From positions 1,612,001 to 1,676,000 of the forward strand of contig NZ_CP026681.1 of assembly GCF_002949735.1 (NCBI RefSeq): a stretch of 64,000 bases of DNA, read 5' to 3'. Within the stretch, counting starts at the first letter, position 1. Each line of letters opens with the position of its first letter. This document shows, piece by piece, positions 17,599 through 25,679 of this stretch. Origin of the DNA: Nostoc sp. 'Peltigera membranacea cyanobiont' N6 (lineage in GTDB: Bacteria; Cyanobacteriota; Cyanobacteriia; Cyanobacteriales; Nostocaceae). Position numbers and translations under genes: made by a program. The notes under the pieces were generated by a model. The model was not told the DNA's origin, did no database searches, and saw only the letters and a program-made list of their open reading frames with translations.

Positions 17599-18447
17599 CT
17601 ACTGACCAATGACTAATGACTCTTGACTAGTGACGAACTTTGGCAAGGTGTCGTACCAAATCTCTTTTGGAAAGGGAAAATCGGGATAGCCGACTCGCAA
17701 CAAGCACAAGCCTTGGGGCGGGGCGGCATATTTCACTTCTTCCCGGCGTTCTTCTTTCCAGAGTTCAGTGAAGTTAGAAAGTGTTCGTTGTCCAGAACCT
17801 ACTTGTACCAGCATCCCTACCAACAGCCGCACCATGCCATACAAAAATCCATCTGCCTGTATTTCAATATGGATAAATGGCCCACTGCGACGACACTCTG
17901 CTGCTTGCACCTCTACCCAGGAATGCGATCGCTTTGAGCCTGCACGGTGAAAAGCAGCTAAGTGATGCTTTCCCAAGAGAGGTTTCAAGGCAGCTTGGAT
18001 TAAAGATTCATCCAGGGGTGCATAATAATAATGCCAACTGAAGGGTCTTACAAACAAGTTTTGCCGATCTTCAGTATATATTGTGTAACGATACCGTCGA
18101 TAGGCTGCACTAAAGCGAGCGTGCCAACGGTTATCTACACTAGCTGAAGCCCTGATTAATATATCTGGCGGCAGGTAGCTGTTGAGGATTGTTGCCCACT
18201 TGTGAGGCGGAATTAAACCTGTAGCTTCAAAATGGGCTACTTGAGCAGCAGCATGAACTCCCGAATCGGTTCGCCCAGCACCATGTAGTGTTACATGATG
18301 CCCAAGAATAGTAGCGATCGCAATTTCGATCTCTTCTTGGACTGTCCGGTGTTGTTTTTGCCGTTGCCAGCCATGAAAATGAGTGCCCAGGTATTGGATT
18401 ACCAAGGCTACTCGATGAGTTTGTGTAGGCTGGGGGCTTTCTAACAT
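17599..18447 (-). CDS. truA: tRNA pseudouridine(38-40) synthase
   Basis: 282 residues from ATG 18447 (MLESPQPTQTHRVALVIQYL); a start at 18468 falls inside repeat DNA. TruA isomerises uridines 38-40 of the tRNA anticodon arm. The catalytic Asp is D61 in HGAGRTDSGVHA. Other family motifs are FHGWQRQ and FLYGMVRLLVGMLV. The last residues (VTSQESLVIGQ) come from the ACTAATGAC repeat, so the C-terminus has been extended or replaced by repeat DNA. Standard neighbour of rplQ and rplM in cyanobacteria. Confidence 0.95.
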   Translation of the reverse strand: MLESPQPTQTHRVALVIQYLGTHFHGWQRQKQHRTVQEEIEIAIATILGHHVTLHGAGRTDSGVHAAAQVAHFEATGLIPPHKWATILNSYLPPDILIRASASVDNRWHARFSAAYRRYRYTIYTEDRQNLFVRPFSWHYYYAPLDESLIQAALKPLLGKHHLAAFHRAGSKRSHSWVEVQAAECRRSGPFIHIEIQADGFLYGMVRLLVGMLVQVGSGQRTLSNFTELWKEERREEVKYAAPPQGLCLLRVGYPDFPFPKEIWYDTLPKFVTSQESLVIGQ

Positions 18448-18454
18448 ACAGATT

Positions 18455-18535
18455 TTGTCCTTTGTCATTTGTCCTTTGTCAGTTGTCCTTTGTTATTCAC
18501 TAATGACCAATGACTAACGACCAATGACTAACGAC
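18455..18535. repeat. TTTGTCAT / ACTAATGAC palindromic spacer
   Basis: Between rplQ and truA. One arm is TTTGTCCTTTGTCATTTG-like (18455-18495), the other CACTAATGACCAATGACTAA-like (18497-18533). The arms are mutually complementary. Confidence 0.8.
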
Positions 18536-18886
18536 TTAAACCAATTCAATTATTGCCATTTTTGCATTATCGCCCCGACGCGGTACGGTACGCAGGATGC
18601 GGGTATAACCGCCCTGGCGATCGCCATATCGAGTTGGAACTTGCTCAAATAGAGCGTGAACCAATTGTTTGTCGAAGATATAGCCAAGGGCTTCGCGGCG
18701 TGCTGCCAGGGAGCCATTTTTAGCTAGAGTGATCATTTTTTCCACTTCACTTCGCAGAACTTTCGCTCTAATTAAAGTGGTGGTGATCTTACCATGACGG
18801 ATCAGCTCGGTGGTGAGCGATCGCAGTAAAGCACGGCGTTGATCGGCTGGTTTACTGAGTTTTTTGACGCGACAACGGTGACGCAT
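18536..18886 (-). CDS. rplQ: 50S ribosomal protein L17
   Basis: 116 residues, short bacterial L17 with the opening MRHRCRVKKLSKPADQRRAL and RSLTTELIRHGKITTT. Sits near the peptide exit tunnel. Follows rpoA by 31 bp, the usual alpha operon order. Confidence 0.97.
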   Translation of the reverse strand: MRHRCRVKKLSKPADQRRALLRSLTTELIRHGKITTTLIRAKVLRSEVEKMITLAKNGSLAARREALGYIFDKQLVHALFEQVPTRYGDRQGGYTRILRTVPRRGDNAKMAIIELV

Positions 18887-18917
18887 AATTATGCACTATG
18901 AATTATGAAGGTTTTTC

Positions 18918-19865
18918 TTAAGGGTGTTTAGAGCCTCTTTCCATTGGCAGGGTGATGCCCAAGCGACGCTGCAAAGCTTCCACAACTTCTTCTGCTGACT
19001 TCTGCCCAAAGTTCTTAATTTCTAAGAGGTCTTCTTGGGTATAATCCAACAAATCTGCCACAGAGTTAACTTGTGCCCGTTTGAGACAGTTATATGCCCG
19101 CACAGAAAGTTGCAACTCTTCGATGGGTATCTGGGCAGTTGGATCGTCTGGAATATCGGAACCTGTGTCTGTTGGTTCCAAGGAGATGTCTTTCAACGGG
19201 TTGAATAAATCTACCAAGATCCCAGCAGCAGAAGATAGTGCTTCTTGAGGAGAAATACTGCCATTTGTCCAAACTTCCAACAGTAGTCGGTCTTTTGGAA
19301 TCAAGCCTTCCCCACGAGATTCTTCAACACTATAGTTGACTTTTCGCACCGGCATAAATATCGAGTCGATTTGGAGAAAGTCCAACGATGTGGCTTCCTC
19401 CCGTCCTCGCTCTACAGTCCGATAGCCTTTGCCTTTCTCGATCCGAAATTCCATTTCCAGCTTTCCACCCTCAGCGATGGTGGCTACATACTGAGTCGGA
19501 TCGATAACTTCTACTTCACTGGGCAAATCAAAATGTGCCGCAGTAATTGTTGTTGGGCCGCTAACGAGTAATCTACCAATCTGAGGCTGCGAGGAATAAT
19601 TTTTGAGGATAACTTCCTTCATTTTCATGAGGATTTCCAGTACATCTTCCCGCACGCCCGGAACTGTGGCAAACTCGTGTGAAACACCTGCAATCCGCAC
19701 TGCTGTAACTGCTGTACCTTCTAGGTTAGACAGTAAAACCCGCCGCAGTGCGTTGCCAACTGTTGTTCCTTGACCGCGTTCTAGAGGTTCCAGAACAAAT
19801 TTACTGTAATGGTTCCGACTTTCTTCAGTATTCGACTCTACACATTCAATCTGAAACTGCGCCAC
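18918..19865 (-). CDS. rpoA: DNA-directed RNA polymerase subunit alpha
   Basis: 315 residues. The N-terminal dimerisation domain (about 1-230) contains LEPLERGQGTTVGNALRRVL. The C-terminal domain (about 245-310) contains LSVRAYNCLKRAQVNSVADL and the helix-hairpin-helix IKNFGQKSAEEVVEAL, which binds UP elements and activators. GTG start at 19865. It is preceded by a 328-bp gap from rpsK, longer than elsewhere in the cluster, and so may have its own promoter. Confidence 0.98.
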   Translation of the reverse strand: MAQFQIECVESNTEESRNHYSKFVLEPLERGQGTTVGNALRRVLLSNLEGTAVTAVRIAGVSHEFATVPGVREDVLEILMKMKEVILKNYSSQPQIGRLLVSGPTTITAAHFDLPSEVEVIDPTQYVATIAEGGKLEMEFRIEKGKGYRTVERGREEATSLDFLQIDSIFMPVRKVNYSVEESRGEGLIPKDRLLLEVWTNGSISPQEALSSAAGILVDLFNPLKDISLEPTDTGSDIPDDPTAQIPIEELQLSVRAYNCLKRAQVNSVADLLDYTQEDLLEIKNFGQKSAEEVVEALQRRLGITLPMERGSKHP

Positions 19866-20193
19866 GGATGAGCCTCCCTTTTTCTAAGGTGCTGCTAGCA
19901 GACAAATCAATTGCCTCCCGAATTGAATTTATGTCCTGTAGGTTATAGGTCTATCAAACTATTAGTATGAGATTACGATATAGTTTGACGCTCCTATTGA
20001 GCTTTCAGGCGCTAATAATATTTTGGGTTCCCGAAGTTTAACAGCTTTACCTTACGGAAAAATCTGATTCGCTTTTGGTCGCCCAAGTTTTCACCCAATG
20101 ACAGTTTGCACGTTATCCGCCCAATTGGTCATTGCAAGTAACTTTACTTTCTTTGGTTGTAGCTTATTGTCCTCAATGCCCAAGTCCTAGTAT
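19866..20193 (-). other. rpoA upstream spacer with a hairpin
   Basis: 328 bp without a gene. TCAAACTAT (19954-19962) and ATAGTTTGA (19980-19988) form a perfect 9-bp stem with a 17-nt loop about 90-125 bp before rpoA. The length suggests an internal promoter or leader for rpoA-rplQ. No promoter hexamers could be fixed. Confidence 0.4.
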
Positions 20194-20589
20194 TTAAACT
20201 CGGCGGCGCTTGGGTGGACGGCAACCATTGTGAGGAATGGGGGTAATATCCCGAATGAGTGTAATTTCCAGTCCTGCTCCTTGAAGTGCCCGGATAGCGG
20301 TTTCTCTACCTGCTCCTGGGCCACTGACCATTACCTCGATTTGGCGCATTCCTTGATCGATGGCTCTACGGGCTGCACTTTCAGCAGCTGTTTGCGCTGC
20401 AAAGGGAGTTCCCTTTTTTGCTCCCTTAAAACCGCTAGAACCAGCACTAGCCCAGGAGATGACATCTCCATTCTGATCGGTAATGGTGACAATGCTATTG
20501 TTGAAAGTAGACTGGATGTAGGCCATCCCACTGGGTACATTCCGTTTCTGCTTCTTGCTCCCGGATTTTTTAGTTGGTTGTCTCGCCAT
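20194..20589 (-). CDS. rpsK: 30S ribosomal protein S11
   Basis: 131 residues; family motifs are [38 protein letters not shown] and the C-terminal [16 protein letters not shown]. Located on the 30S platform next to S7/S18. 54 bp after rpsM in the alpha operon. Confidence 0.98.
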
Positions 20590-20643
20590 ACTTGTTTTCT
20601 TGATTTAAGGTAAAACTTGCTCTGATTAGCAAGTGTTGCAAAT

Positions 20644-21024
20644 TTATTTCCCTGGAGCCTTCTTCTTACCAGCCACTGTCTGCCTTCTACCTCGACGGGT
20701 TCTGGCATTGGTGCGAGTTCTTTGTCCTCTAACTGGTAAGCCCATACGATGACGACGACCTCTGTAAGTACCAATATCGACTAAGCGCTTGATGTTCAAA
20801 GACTCCAAGCGCCGCAAGTCGCCTTCAACTTGATAGTTGGTTTCGATTTCGCCTCGCAGGGCTGTCACATCCGCATCACTTAAGTCCTTAACGCGGGTGT
20901 CTGGGTTCACACCAGTAGCCGCTATAATTTCTTGAGCGCGTGATAAACCAATTCCGTAGATATAAGTCAGACCGATTTCGACGCGCTTATCGCGTGGAAG
21001 GTCTACTCCGGCAATACGTGCCAC
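20644..21024 (-). CDS. rpsM: 30S ribosomal protein S13
   Basis: 126 residues with MARIAGVDLPRDKRVEIGLT, the helix-two-turn-helix YIYGIGLSRAQEIIA and a basic C-terminal tail (NARTRRGRRQTVAGKKKAPGK) that touches P-site tRNA. GTG start at 21024 (reverse complement of CAC). Follows rpmJ. Confidence 0.97.
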   Translation of the reverse strand: MARIAGVDLPRDKRVEIGLTYIYGIGLSRAQEIIAATGVNPDTRVKDLSDADVTALRGEIETNYQVEGDLRRLESLNIKRLVDIGTYRGRRHRMGLPVRGQRTRTNARTRRGRRQTVAGKKKAPGK

Positions 21025-21070
21025 AATGAACTCTCCCTATTGTTGTCGCAATTACTGTTGGTTGGAAAAA

Positions 21071-21088
21071 CGTGATTAATCGCGTCTT
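21071..21088. repeat. Partial copy of the AGACGCGATTAATCGCGTCT palindrome
   Basis: ACGTGATTAATCGCGTCT in the gap between rpmJ and rpsM is a slightly degraded copy of the 20-mer palindrome seen at 14895, 17579 and 48221. Confidence 0.65.
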
Positions 21089-21140
21089 TTTGTTTTAATG
21101 ATGATATGAGTGTTACAACTTAACTCTGTTGGTAAGAGCG

Positions 21141-21254
21141 TTATCCTTGACGTTGTTTGTGCTTCGGGTTCACACAGATCACCATGACGCGACCACGACG
21201 TTTAATCACGTTACACTTTTCACAAATTTTCTTGACTGAAGCTCTAACTTTCAT
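21141..21254 (-). CDS. rpmJ: 50S ribosomal protein L36
   Basis: A 37-residue gene. Translation on the minus strand from ATG 21254 starts MKVRASVKKICEKCNVIKRR and ends NPKHKQRQG. The zinc ribbon residues C11, C14, C27 and H32 of the C+ form are present. Position between infA and rpsM is the classic one. L36 is the last and smallest protein of the large subunit. Confidence 0.97.
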   Translation of the reverse strand: MKVRASVKKICEKCNVIKRRGRVMVICVNPKHKQRQG

Positions 21255-21372
21255 TGCCTTTTATTTTCTGACTCCAAATATTAAATTATAGCATTTATAG
21301 GGAAAAAAATCCACTGAATTGACTAGCAAACAGTCAAAAAGATGGTTTTCTGGTAAAATCCTCTACATATAG

Positions 21373-21675
21373 TTACTTCTTGCGTAGTCGATAGGTAATT
21401 CTGCCTTTAGTCAAGTCGTAAGGAGTTAACTCTACCTTGACAGGATCGCCACGTAAAATCTTGGTATATTGACGGTTCACGGGAAGATATGCCAAGACGA
21501 AATCCCCATTGTCTAATTGAACTCGGAACTTCTGAGCATTTTTTAAGATTGAGCCATCATCCCTTTTAACTAGAAAGCTGTCACGAGGTAATAACTCTGT
21601 AACGCTGCCTTCCATTTGAATGGCTTCTGGCTTAGTCAATAATTTACTTACCTCCGACAAAGATTTTAGTTGCAT
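21373..21675 (-). CDS. Divergent second IF-1-like protein (infA tandem copy)
   Basis: 100 residues. The C-terminal half matches IF-1 almost residue for residue (VKVELTPYDLTKGRITYRLRKK against VKVELTPYDLSKGRITYRLRKK in the neighbour), and MEGSVTELLPRDSFLV corresponds to MEGTVTESLPNAMFRV. It adds about 20 residues at the N-terminus (MQLKSLSEVSKLLTKPEAI) and an insert of about 8 in the first beta-hairpin region (RDDGSILKNAQK). The OB-fold should be intact. Its ATG directly follows the TAA of infA (TAAATG), so it is surely co-translated. IF-1 normally blocks the A site during initiation; a specialised or stress form is inference. Confidence 0.88.
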   Translation of the reverse strand: MQLKSLSEVSKLLTKPEAIQMEGSVTELLPRDSFLVKRDDGSILKNAQKFRVQLDNGDFVLAYLPVNRQYTKILRGDPVKVELTPYDLTKGRITYRLRKK

Positions 21676-21900
21676 TTACTTCTTACGCAAGCGGTAGGTG
21701 ATTCGACCTTTGCTCAAGTCATAAGGAGTTAACTCTACCTTGACGCGATCGCCAGGCAAAATCTTGATATAATTGCGGCGAATCTTACCGGAAATGTGAG
21801 CTAGCACGTTAAATCCATTGTCCAAGTCAACGCGAAACATCGCATTGGGCAAGGACTCTGTAACTGTGCCTTCCATTTCAATCAAATCTTGCTTAGACAA
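21676..21900 (-). CDS. infA: Translation initiation factor IF-1
   Basis: 74 residues, normal length for IF-1: MSKQDLIEMEGTVTESLPNA then the S1-type OB-fold (FRVDLDNGFNVLAHISGKIR, ILPGDRVKVELTPYDLSKGR). The start is TTG at 21900, preceded by GAGG; the ATG at M9 would cut the first strand. IF-1 binds the A site of the 30S subunit with IF-2 and IF-3. Lies between adk and rpmJ, as usual, followed at once by a divergent copy. Confidence 0.96.
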   Translation of the reverse strand: MSKQDLIEMEGTVTESLPNAMFRVDLDNGFNVLAHISGKIRRNYIKILPGDRVKVELTPYDLSKGRITYRLRKK

Positions 21901-22027
21901 TTTGTTTTTTCCTCAACTCAACAATTTCGTGTTCAGTTGCAGCACTTCATCTGCAAGAGAACACATTTTAAGAAATATATCAACAGTTTATTAATATATC
22001 TTAGCTAAAATTGATCTGTTTCTTGGG

Positions 22028-22060
22028 AGGGGTATGGAACATTGGGAATTGGGGAAAGAA
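22028..22060. repeat. Short GGGAATTGGGG-type repeat
   Basis: GGGAGGGGTATGGAACATTGGGAATTGGGGA-like run between infA and adk, a degraded member of the G-rich spacer repeats at 16467 and 29113. Confidence 0.4.
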
Positions 22061-22091
22061 TTACTGTAGCTCTTCCCCTACTCCCTCATCC

Positions 22092-22643
22092 TCAAGCGAT
22101 TAGCTTTTGCAGTTCACTAGTGACTTCTTCTTGGGACTGATTGCCGTTTACTGTTAAAAGTTTTTGGCGATCGCGATAATAATTAATTAAAGGTGCAGTT
22201 TCATCGCGGTAAACTTCTAACCGCCGACGAATCACCTCTTCGTTATCATCTTTTCGTCCTCTAGTTAGCAAACGTTCTACCACAACATCATCTGGTGCAT
22301 CTAGATTGACTACCCTTTCGCCACTCTGATGTATTGTTTCCAGTAATTCTTCTAGAAAAGCCGCTTGGGTCACTTTGCGGGGAAAACCATCAAGAATCCA
22401 ACCATTTTCTGCATCTGTTTGGTTTAGGCGCTCCTGTACCAAGTCCTGCACTAGCTGGTCGGGGACTAACTCGCCGCTATTTACATAGTTTTGAGCCTTG
22501 ATTCCCAAAGGAGTTTGCTCTTTCATGGCTTGTCTTAATATTTCCCCAGTGGAAATATGGGGAATATTCAAGTGTTCCGCCAATGCTTGAGCTTGTGTTC
22601 CTTTACCAGCCCCAGGCGGCCCCAAGAAGATTAGTCGCGTCAC
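22092..22643 (-). CDS. adk: Adenylate kinase (short form)
   Basis: 183 residues, the short bacterial form without the zinc LID insert. P-loop is GPPGAGKGTQ (residues 8-17), followed by ISTGEILR and the DGFPRKVTQA motif of the NMP-binding region; RRR and YRD motifs lie near 140-150. It converts AMP and ATP to two ADP in the cytoplasm. GTG start at 22643 overlaps the secY TAG stop by one base (TAGTG), giving translational coupling; secY-adk is a universal pair. Confidence 0.96.
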   Translation of the reverse strand: MTRLIFLGPPGAGKGTQAQALAEHLNIPHISTGEILRQAMKEQTPLGIKAQNYVNSGELVPDQLVQDLVQERLNQTDAENGWILDGFPRKVTQAAFLEELLETIHQSGERVVNLDAPDDVVVERLLTRGRKDDNEEVIRRRLEVYRDETAPLINYYRDRQKLLTVNGNQSQEEVTSELQKLIA

Positions 22644-23956
22644 TATTGTTTCACCATTCCTTCATAGCGCTGAGAGATTACGTAAGTTTGGATTTGTCTT
22701 GCCGTATCAATTGCCACGCCCACTAAAATTAACAGAGAGGTCGCACCTAGTCCCTTAAATGTGGGTACTCCTAAAGCACTTTCTACACCAGTTGGGATAA
22801 TCGCAACCAAGCCCAAAAAGATCGCACCCAAAAAGGTGAGCCGGTTTGACACGCGCTCGATATACTCGCTAGTCGCTTTGCCGGGACGAATGCCAGGAAT
22901 ACTAGAACCCATTTTCTTCAAATTCTGCGCTACATCTACCGGGTTGAGAATCAACGAAGAATAGAAGTAGCTGAAGAAAATAATGGAAATCATGTAAACC
23001 AAGGCATAGACCCAAGAGCCAGAACCGCTTGGACTCAAATAAGTGTTAATTATATTTGCCAACTCAGCATTCTTGGCGAAATTTGCAATTAGCAATGGCA
23101 AACTAAGGATAGCTGCGGCAAAGATAATTGGCATTACGCCACCTTGATTTAGCCGCAAGGGTAAAAAGCTCCGTTGCTCTGCCAAAACTCTACGACCTAC
23201 TTGTCTACGAGCCGAAATAATCGGGATGCGGCGCATTCCTTCTTGGACAACCACAATACCAACAATGGTTGCTAGGAAAACTAAGATTAGTACGATAACG
23301 CGACCCACTGTTTCGCGACCCCCGACTTGCACCAAATCGATAGTATCGCCTAAAGCTTTTGGTAATGAAGCAACAATGTTGACAAAAATCAACAATGATG
23401 CTCCATTACCAATTCCCCGCTCTGTAATTAGTTCTGATGCCCACATGACGAACATGGAACCAGCTGTCAGAGCGATCGCGGTTTCAGCTACAAAGATTGG
23501 CCCTGGCTTTAAGGCAAATTGCTGGAGGAATAATGCCGAAAAAGCTGTACTTTGGATAATTGCCCAACACACAGTTACATAGCGGGTAATTTGCGATATT
23601 TTCCGCCGACCCGCTTCGCCTTCATTTTTCTGTAAATTTTCTAAAGAAGGAATTGCCGCAGTGAGCAATTGGATGATAATGGACGCATTAATGAAAGGTA
23701 AAATCCCTAAAGCAAAGACTCCCAAAGTCGAAAGTCCGCGCCCAGAAAATATATCCAATAAACCGAAGATGGAATTATTGCCCGAGATGGCGTCGTGAAA
23801 CCGCCCTCGATCAATCCCTGGTACGGGCAGGAAAATTCCCAGGCGAACCAAAATTAAAACACCAACAGTGACAAGCAGCCTACCTCTAAGCCCGGCTGCT
23901 TGTGCCATCTGCATAAAAGTTTCTTGAGCCGTTGGGGCTTTGTCTCGACTGATCAT
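22643..23956 (-). CDS. secY: Preprotein translocase subunit SecY
   Basis: 437 residues with ten membrane segments, the pore of the Sec channel that exports proteins and inserts thylakoid and plasma membrane proteins. Typical pieces are PVPGIDR near residue 45, the plug region GRGLSTLGVFALGILPFINA, and QEGMRRIPI in the cytosolic loop. Lies between rplO and adk. SecG is encoded at 6404-6637 in this window. Confidence 0.97.
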   Translation of the reverse strand: MISRDKAPTAQETFMQMAQAAGLRGRLLVTVGVLILVRLGIFLPVPGIDRGRFHDAISGNNSIFGLLDIFSGRGLSTLGVFALGILPFINASIIIQLLTAAIPSLENLQKNEGEAGRRKISQITRYVTVCWAIIQSTAFSALFLQQFALKPGPIFVAETAIALTAGSMFVMWASELITERGIGNGASLLIFVNIVASLPKALGDTIDLVQVGGRETVGRVIVLILVFLATIVGIVVVQEGMRRIPIISARRQVGRRVLAEQRSFLPLRLNQGGVMPIIFAAAILSLPLLIANFAKNAELANIINTYLSPSGSGSWVYALVYMISIIFFSYFYSSLILNPVDVAQNLKKMGSSIPGIRPGKATSEYIERVSNRLTFLGAIFLGLVAIIPTGVESALGVPTFKGLGATSLLILVGVAIDTARQIQTYVISQRYEGMVKQ

Positions 23957-24030
23957 AGAGTGCTACCTTTATAGTGAACCAGGCGCTGACAGCGAGTTGG
24001 CTTCCATTTAAGTGCGCTGTTCCGGCTCAC

Positions 24031-24474
24031 TCATAAGACTTCACAACTACCACCAGCTGCCTCAATTTTGCTCCGAGCTGTACCTGTGAAAGCTGCCGCT
24101 TGTACCTTGAGCGGAATGCTCAATTCGCCGTTACCTAAAATTTTCAGTGGCCCTTTGACAGCAGTCAGGATACCTGCGGCTTTCAAGGAGGTCAAAGTTA
24201 CTTCTGTATTAGCGGGAAGGGAGGCTAGCTTCTCTACATTAATCGTAGTGTAAATCTTCTGATTAACAATCGGAAAGCCTTTCAGCTTAGGTAAGCGGCG
24301 GTACAATGGCTGTTGACCACCTTCAAAACCAGGTCGAGTACCGCTACCAGAACGAGATTTTTGACCCCGCATACCTAGACCAGCACTAGCACCTTGACCG
24401 GCAGAAATACCTCTGCCTACACGCTTCTTGCGTTTCTTTGAGCCTTTTTGCGGCTTAACATCATGGAGTCTCAT
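24031..24474 (-). CDS. rplO: 50S ribosomal protein L15
   Basis: 147 residues. Gly/Arg/Lys-rich N-terminus (KRKKRVGRGISAGQGASAGL, RSGSGTRPGFEGGQQPLYRR) that runs into the 23S core, then a globular C-terminal domain (LKAAGILTAVKGPLKILGNG). Late assembly protein next to L35. Between rpsE and secY; rpmD (L30), which often lies here in other bacteria, is absent, as in other cyanobacteria. Confidence 0.97.
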   Translation of the reverse strand: MRLHDVKPQKGSKKRKKRVGRGISAGQGASAGLGMRGQKSRSGSGTRPGFEGGQQPLYRRLPKLKGFPIVNQKIYTTINVEKLASLPANTEVTLTSLKAAGILTAVKGPLKILGNGELSIPLKVQAAAFTGTARSKIEAAGGSCEVL

Positions 24475-24481
24475 AAGTTAT

Positions 24482-24613
24482 CAAGTTCTCATTTGTCGTT
24501 TGTCATTTGTCGTTAGTCATTTGTCATTTGTGATTCACTAATGAACGCCATTTGCTTCAACAGGGGGAACCCCACAACGCAGTGGCTCCTAATGACCAAT
24601 GACTAATGACTAA
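24482..24613. repeat. TTTGTCAT/ACTAATGAC palindrome with a nested second repeat
   Basis: TTTGTCGTTTGTCATTTG-type arm at 24490-24530 and AATGACCAATGACTAATGAC arm at 24591-24612, with another repeat family (24546-24586) nested between. In the reverse complement, that nested unit begins GCCACTGCGTTGTGGGGTTC, matching the unit at 25172 in opposite orientation. Confidence 0.75.
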
Positions 24614-24614
24614 A

Positions 24615-25142
24615 TTAGATGTAGAGATTTTGAATAGGAATACCGCGATCTTCAGCGACTTCAGAAAGAGTCCGCAATGTAGATAAGGCATTGACTGCGG
24701 CTCTAGCATTGTTAAGCGGATTGTTGGAACCAAGTTGCTTGGCTAAAACGTTACGAACTCCTGCTAATTCCAACACAGTTCGCACAGCACCACCCGCAAT
24801 TACCCCAGTACCAGGTGAAGCTGGACGCATAATCACTTTTGCACCGCCACCTACACCATCAATAGGATGGGGGATGGAGTTTGATTTGGTGATTGGGATA
24901 TCAATGAGGTGTTTTTTGCCGTCAGCTACGCCTTTTTTGACAGCGCCAATTACATCTGAAGCTTTGCCTACTCCGACACCAACTTGACCGCGTTCGTTAC
25001 CAACGACAACGATCGCTCGGAAACTGAGTTTTTTACCACCTTTGACGACCTTACTCACGCGGCGGATTTGGATAACCCGCTCTTGCCAAGTAGTTTCTTC
25101 TTTTTTGGCACGCTTTGTTCTACTTTTACGCTCTGTTGCCAT
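24615..25142 (-). CDS. rpsE: 30S ribosomal protein S5
   Basis: 175 residues from ATG 25142 (MATERKSRTKRAKKEE). The in-frame extension back to 25259 only translates an intergenic repeat and is not part of the gene. Double-stranded RNA-binding domain ERVIQIRRVSKVVKGGKKLS, then GVGVGKASDVIGAVKKG and the C-terminal domain with VRNVLAKQLGSNNPLN. S5 takes part in decoding accuracy and mRNA helicase activity. Flanked on both sides by inverted copies of one repeat family. Confidence 0.97.
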   Translation of the reverse strand: MATERKSRTKRAKKEETTWQERVIQIRRVSKVVKGGKKLSFRAIVVVGNERGQVGVGVGKASDVIGAVKKGVADGKKHLIDIPITKSNSIPHPIDGVGGGAKVIMRPASPGTGVIAGGAVRTVLELAGVRNVLAKQLGSNNPLNNARAAVNALSTLRTLSEVAEDRGIPIQNLYI

Positions 25143-25171
25143 ATTTATGCTCTGGTGAACGTCATTTGTGA

Positions 25172-25250
25172 GCCAGTGCGGTCTTGGGGGTCTCCCCCAT
25201 GAGTAACTGGCGTTCGCCCTTGGCGTGCCGGAGGCATCACCTGAAGGGTC
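25172..25250. repeat. Palindromic repeat GCCAGT...ACTGGC with GGGGG/CCCCC stem
   Basis: GCCAGT (25172-25177) pairs with ACTGGC (25206-25211), enclosing TTGGGGG/CCCCCAT, then GTTCGCCCTTGGCGTGCCGGAG. From memory this unit is a frequent Nostocales intergenic repeat. Its inverted relative is at 24546-24586 on the other side of rpsE. Confidence 0.75.
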
Positions 25251-25252
25251 TT

Positions 25253-25312
25253 TTGTCATTTGTCATTTGTCTTTTGTCATTTGTCCAATGACTAATGACC
25301 AATGACCTATGA
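25253..25312. repeat. TTTGTCAT / ACTAATGAC palindromic spacer
   Basis: TTTTGTCATTTGTCATTTG-type arm then CAATGACTAATGACCAATG-type arm, between rplR and rpsE. The arms are complementary. Confidence 0.8.
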
Positions 25313-25314
25313 CT

Positions 25315-25677
25315 TTAGAAATCTAAACCAGCTTCGCGGGCTGCATCAGCTAGGGCTTTGACACGACCATGATATAAGTTACCACCGCGATCGAAGACTA
25401 CTTTGGTAATACCTTTTTCTAGCGATCGCACTGCGATCAATTTACCAACTTGTACCGATGCGTCGCGGTTTGCACCTGACGCTAAACTAGATTTCAAATC
25501 TGGTTCTAAAGTCGATGCTGCCACTATAGTTTGATGCTGACTATCATCAATTACCTGGGCATAAATATGCTCATTAGAACGGAATACCGCTAAACGCGGA
25601 CGTTCTGGGGAGCCAACAACTTTACCACGAACCCGGCGATGACGACGGTTTTTTGATTCTCTACGAGTAAGTTTCAT
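25315..25677 (-). CDS. rplR: 50S ribosomal protein L18
   Basis: 120 residues: basic N-terminus KLTRRESKNRRHRRVRGK, then RPRLAVFRSNEHIYAQVIDD and FDRGGNLYHGRVKALADAAR. Binds 5S rRNA with L5. Starts 2 bp after the rplF stop. Confidence 0.97.
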   Translation of the reverse strand: MKLTRRESKNRRHRRVRGKVVGSPERPRLAVFRSNEHIYAQVIDDSQHQTIVAASTLEPDLKSSLASGANRDASVQVGKLIAVRSLEKGITKVVFDRGGNLYHGRVKALADAAREAGLDF

Positions 25678-25679
25678 TT

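Noticed and set aside
20194..21254. Missing rpmJ or an extra gene in the rpsM-infA gap
   Set aside because: rpmJ was found at 21141-21254, so nothing else is needed there.
25143..25259. N-terminal extension of S5
   Set aside because: It translates an intergenic repeat; S5 starts at MATERKS.
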